64,000 nucleotides of DNA from Microvirga sp. TS319 (GTDB lineage Bacteria > Pseudomonadota > Alphaproteobacteria > Rhizobiales > Beijerinckiaceae). The translations under genes and the position numbers were made by a program. The notes beneath the pieces were generated by a model. It worked only from the letters and a program-made list of their open reading frames with translations, was not told the DNA's origin and ran no database searches. Below, in pieces: positions 62,357 through 64,000 of this stretch (positions are counted from its first letter, which is position 1; every line of letters begins with the position of its first letter). The stretch spans positions 1,099,501 through 1,163,500 of the forward strand of contig NZ_JBGGGT010000001.1 of NCBI RefSeq assembly GCF_041276405.1. The letters are read 5' to 3'.

Positions 62357-63343
62357 TCATCCGACAGGAGTTGGAACGTCGGCCGGGATGAGCCCCTCCC
62401 GCTTCAAGTCCTCCCAGAGGGTCTGCGGAATCTCCGCCACCATCAACCGGGCGTTCTCGCGCACTTTATCGGCGTGCTTGGCACCGGGAATGATGGCGGC
62501 GACGACGGGATGGGCAGCACAGAACTGAAGGGCCGCCGACCGTAAATCGACGCCATGGCGGCCGCAGATTTCCGCCAGGCGATCCCGCTTCCGGATCATC
62601 TCGGCCGGCGCCTCCCGGTATTCGAAGTTCCGCCCTCCCGCGAGCAGGCCGGAATTGTAAGGGCCACCGACGACCACATGCACTCCCCGCTCCGCACACA
62701 TCGGGAAGAGCCGGTCCAGCGCCGGCTGGTTGAGGAGACTGTAGCGTCCGGCGAGGAGGAATACGTCCGGGTCGGACATCTCGAGGGCTCGTTCACAGGG
62801 TTCGGTCAGATTGACCCCCATGCCCCATCCCTTGATCATACCCTCGTCGCGGAGACGTATGAGGGCCCTGGCGGCGCCTTTCATCGCCACGTCGAACAAC
62901 TCCTTCCATCCATCGCCGTGGTGATCGGCGGCGAGATCGTGGATGTAGACAATGTCGATCTGGGCCAAGCCAAGGCGCTGATAGCTGTCCTCGACCGAGC
63001 GCATCGTCCCGTCATAGGTGTAATCGTATTCGCCTCGGAACGGCAGGCCCCTGACAAAAGGCGGATTCTCCGGCGCGCTGGGGTCAGGCTGCATGATCCG
63101 ACCCACCTTCGTGGAAATAACGAACTCCTCACGCGGATACCGACGCAGCACATTGCCGAAGCGGTGCTCGGACAGGCCACTGCCGTAATGAGGCGCGGTG
63201 TCGAAGTACCGCACCCCTGTGTCCCAGGCAGCACTGAGCGCAGCCTCCGCTGTTTCCTCTGACACCACGTCGAACATGTTGCCGAGAGGGGCGCCACCGA
63301 AACCTAAGGGGCCAGGTGGCGCAAAGTGAGACCGGGACATCAT
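62357..63343 (-). CDS. Aldo/keto reductase (L-fucose/D-threo-aldose 1-dehydrogenase-like)
   Basis: The product is about 328 residues from ATG 63343 (GGAAGG upstream). The catalytic tetrad of AKRs is visible: Asp and Tyr in FDTAPHYGSG, Lys in ISTKVGR and His in IVYIHDL. FVRGLPFRGEYDYTYDG and SLLNQPALDRLFP place it with sugar dehydrogenases of the D-threo-aldose/pyridoxal dehydrogenase group. It probably oxidises an aldose with NAD(P). It appears monocistronic. Confidence 0.88.
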   Translation of the reverse strand: MMSRSHFAPPGPLGFGGAPLGNMFDVVSEETAEAALSAAWDTGVRYFDTAPHYGSGLSEHRFGNVLRRYPREEFVISTKVGRIMQPDPSAPENPPFVRGLPFRGEYDYTYDGTMRSVEDSYQRLGLAQIDIVYIHDLAADHHGDGWKELFDVAMKGAARALIRLRDEGMIKGWGMGVNLTEPCERALEMSDPDVFLLAGRYSLLNQPALDRLFPMCAERGVHVVVGGPYNSGLLAGGRNFEYREAPAEMIRKRDRLAEICGRHGVDLRSAALQFCAAHPVVAAIIPGAKHADKVRENARLMVAEIPQTLWEDLKREGLIPADVPTPVG

Positions 63344-63603
63344 CTCTTCCTTCCGATCCAGGGTCATCCGTCACGGTGCGTCAAGCACCGGATGCAGGGA
63401 AAAGCGGCCCAACTGAATTGGTTGCCAAAATGTTGCGCCATGCCCTTATTCCCGACGGCGCTGCGACTCGCGATGAAGCGTAGCTCCAGGGCGCGCTTCA
63501 TCAAGGTCTGCCCTGAATCTGGGCCTGGGGTCGATTACAGAACCGTAGGTTGATCCCCAGGCGGCTCATCCAGCCGTCGTGGGTGAAGCGGTACACGGCC
63601 TGA

Positions 63604-63810
63604 TCACCGGCGCGCGTCAGCGTCTCGTCGGCGACAGGTTCGGCGCAGGCCGACGGGTGGGCGTTCATTGTCCCATTCGCGGATCATGAGCGGGCTGCCG
63701 CAGGGTCCCTTCGATCGGGCGAAGTCGTGGCCTTGCCTCACGTCCAGAATCTGGCACAGGCAGCTCTCAGGAAGGCCCTCCTCTGCCAGGTCGATGAGCC
63801 GGAGCCTCAT
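63604..63810 (-). CDS. Small hypothetical protein
   Basis: This 68-residue frame from ATG 63810 has a good ribosome site (GGGAGGG). It starts MRLRLIDLAEEGLPESCLCQ and has a basic tail. No membrane segment or family was recognised. Evidence is frame and ribosome site only. Confidence 0.35.
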   Translation of the reverse strand: MRLRLIDLAEEGLPESCLCQILDVRQGHDFARSKGPCGSPLMIREWDNERPPVGLRRTCRRRDADARR

Positions 63811-63876
63811 CGGTTTCCCTCCCTGGCGAGAAAAGCTGAAGCAAGGTCATGGATCGTCTGCGCGGATTGCGGGTCC

Positions 63877-64000
63877 TCACGCCTTCATCCGGGATCCAGG
63901 GCGTTTGCTACCGGCTTCCGCCTTCTGAGCCGAACTCTCTTCGACGGTTGGATAGACGCCCGCCAGGACCTGGTCGAAATGGCGGCGCAATGCGTTGTTG
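63877..64000 (-). CDS. Possible C-terminus of a gene extending beyond the window
   Basis: The minus-strand frame is open from the right edge and ends with TGA at 63879-63877. The 40 residues (starting NNALRRHFDQVLAGVYPTVE, ending in a basic tail) look like a normal protein end. Identification is not possible from this part. Confidence 0.3.
   Translation of the reverse strand, partial: NNALRRHFDQVLAGVYPTVEESSAQKAEAGSKRPGSRMKA

Overview
The window is about 64 kb of GC-rich DNA from an alphaproteobacterium, most likely Hyphomicrobiales in the Methylobacteriaceae/Microvirga neighbourhood. The reasons are an orphan NepR-type anti-sigma protein, promoter-like GGAAC-N16/17-CGTT sites, GlxA-type and FCD-GntR regulators beside ABC uptake operons, DUF1236-like small secreted proteins, and a family of palindromic intergenic repeats. 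The taxonomic call is inference. No rRNA, tRNA, CRISPR array, phage or replication origin was recognised.

Layout. (1) 1-8263: a GntR regulator between a minus-strand peptide-type ABC/C45 hydrolase operon and a plus-strand aminotransferase/aldehyde dehydrogenase pair; identical 11-base motifs lie in both regulator-flanking gaps. (2) 8625-14571: a proline-racemase-family enzyme at the end of a PotABCD-type ABC operon, with a divergent GlxA-type regulator. (3) 14735-21116: a GGDEF-EAL protein, an SMR efflux pump, a two-PAS histidine kinase, small membrane or secreted proteins and several palindromic repeats. (4) 21292-27593: one long minus operon joining a Tat-exported molybdenum hydroxylase, a cytochrome c, a flavocytochrome c sulfide dehydrogenase flavoprotein and SoxXYZA, whose SoxY ends in an ACVES arm and not GGCGG. 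No soxB or soxCD is present. (5) 27904-32036: an RND efflux pair. (6) 32128-40187: a LacI-regulated ABC importer with a fused double permease, followed by three phosphatases; this looks like phosphate-ester (sugar or polyol phosphate) uptake. A perfect 24-base palindrome lies between the LacI gene and the operon.

(7) 40.2-47.1 kb: a patchy region of small secreted or hypothetical genes, decayed genes, a NepR homologue and two good general-stress (EcfG-type) promoter candidates, each ahead of a related small protein. (8) 47.1-58.8 kb: an accessory region bounded by two copies of the same dead, internally deleted IS6-type element. It contains a gamma-glutamylcyclotransferase-like gene, an amino-acid ABC importer, a GntR regulator, a glutamate-semialdehyde dehydrogenase, a stand-alone lipoyl-domain protein, a VOC protein, a DMT exporter, an apparently intact IS6 element and a DUF4336 protein. 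A 23-base motif is shared by the promoter region of the importer operon and the lipoyl/VOC divergent region. (9) 59.1-64 kb: an AI-2E-family permease, Dps with a near-consensus EcfG promoter, a D,D-carboxypeptidase and an aldo/keto reductase.

All calls come from reading the translations and DNA directly; no database search was run.
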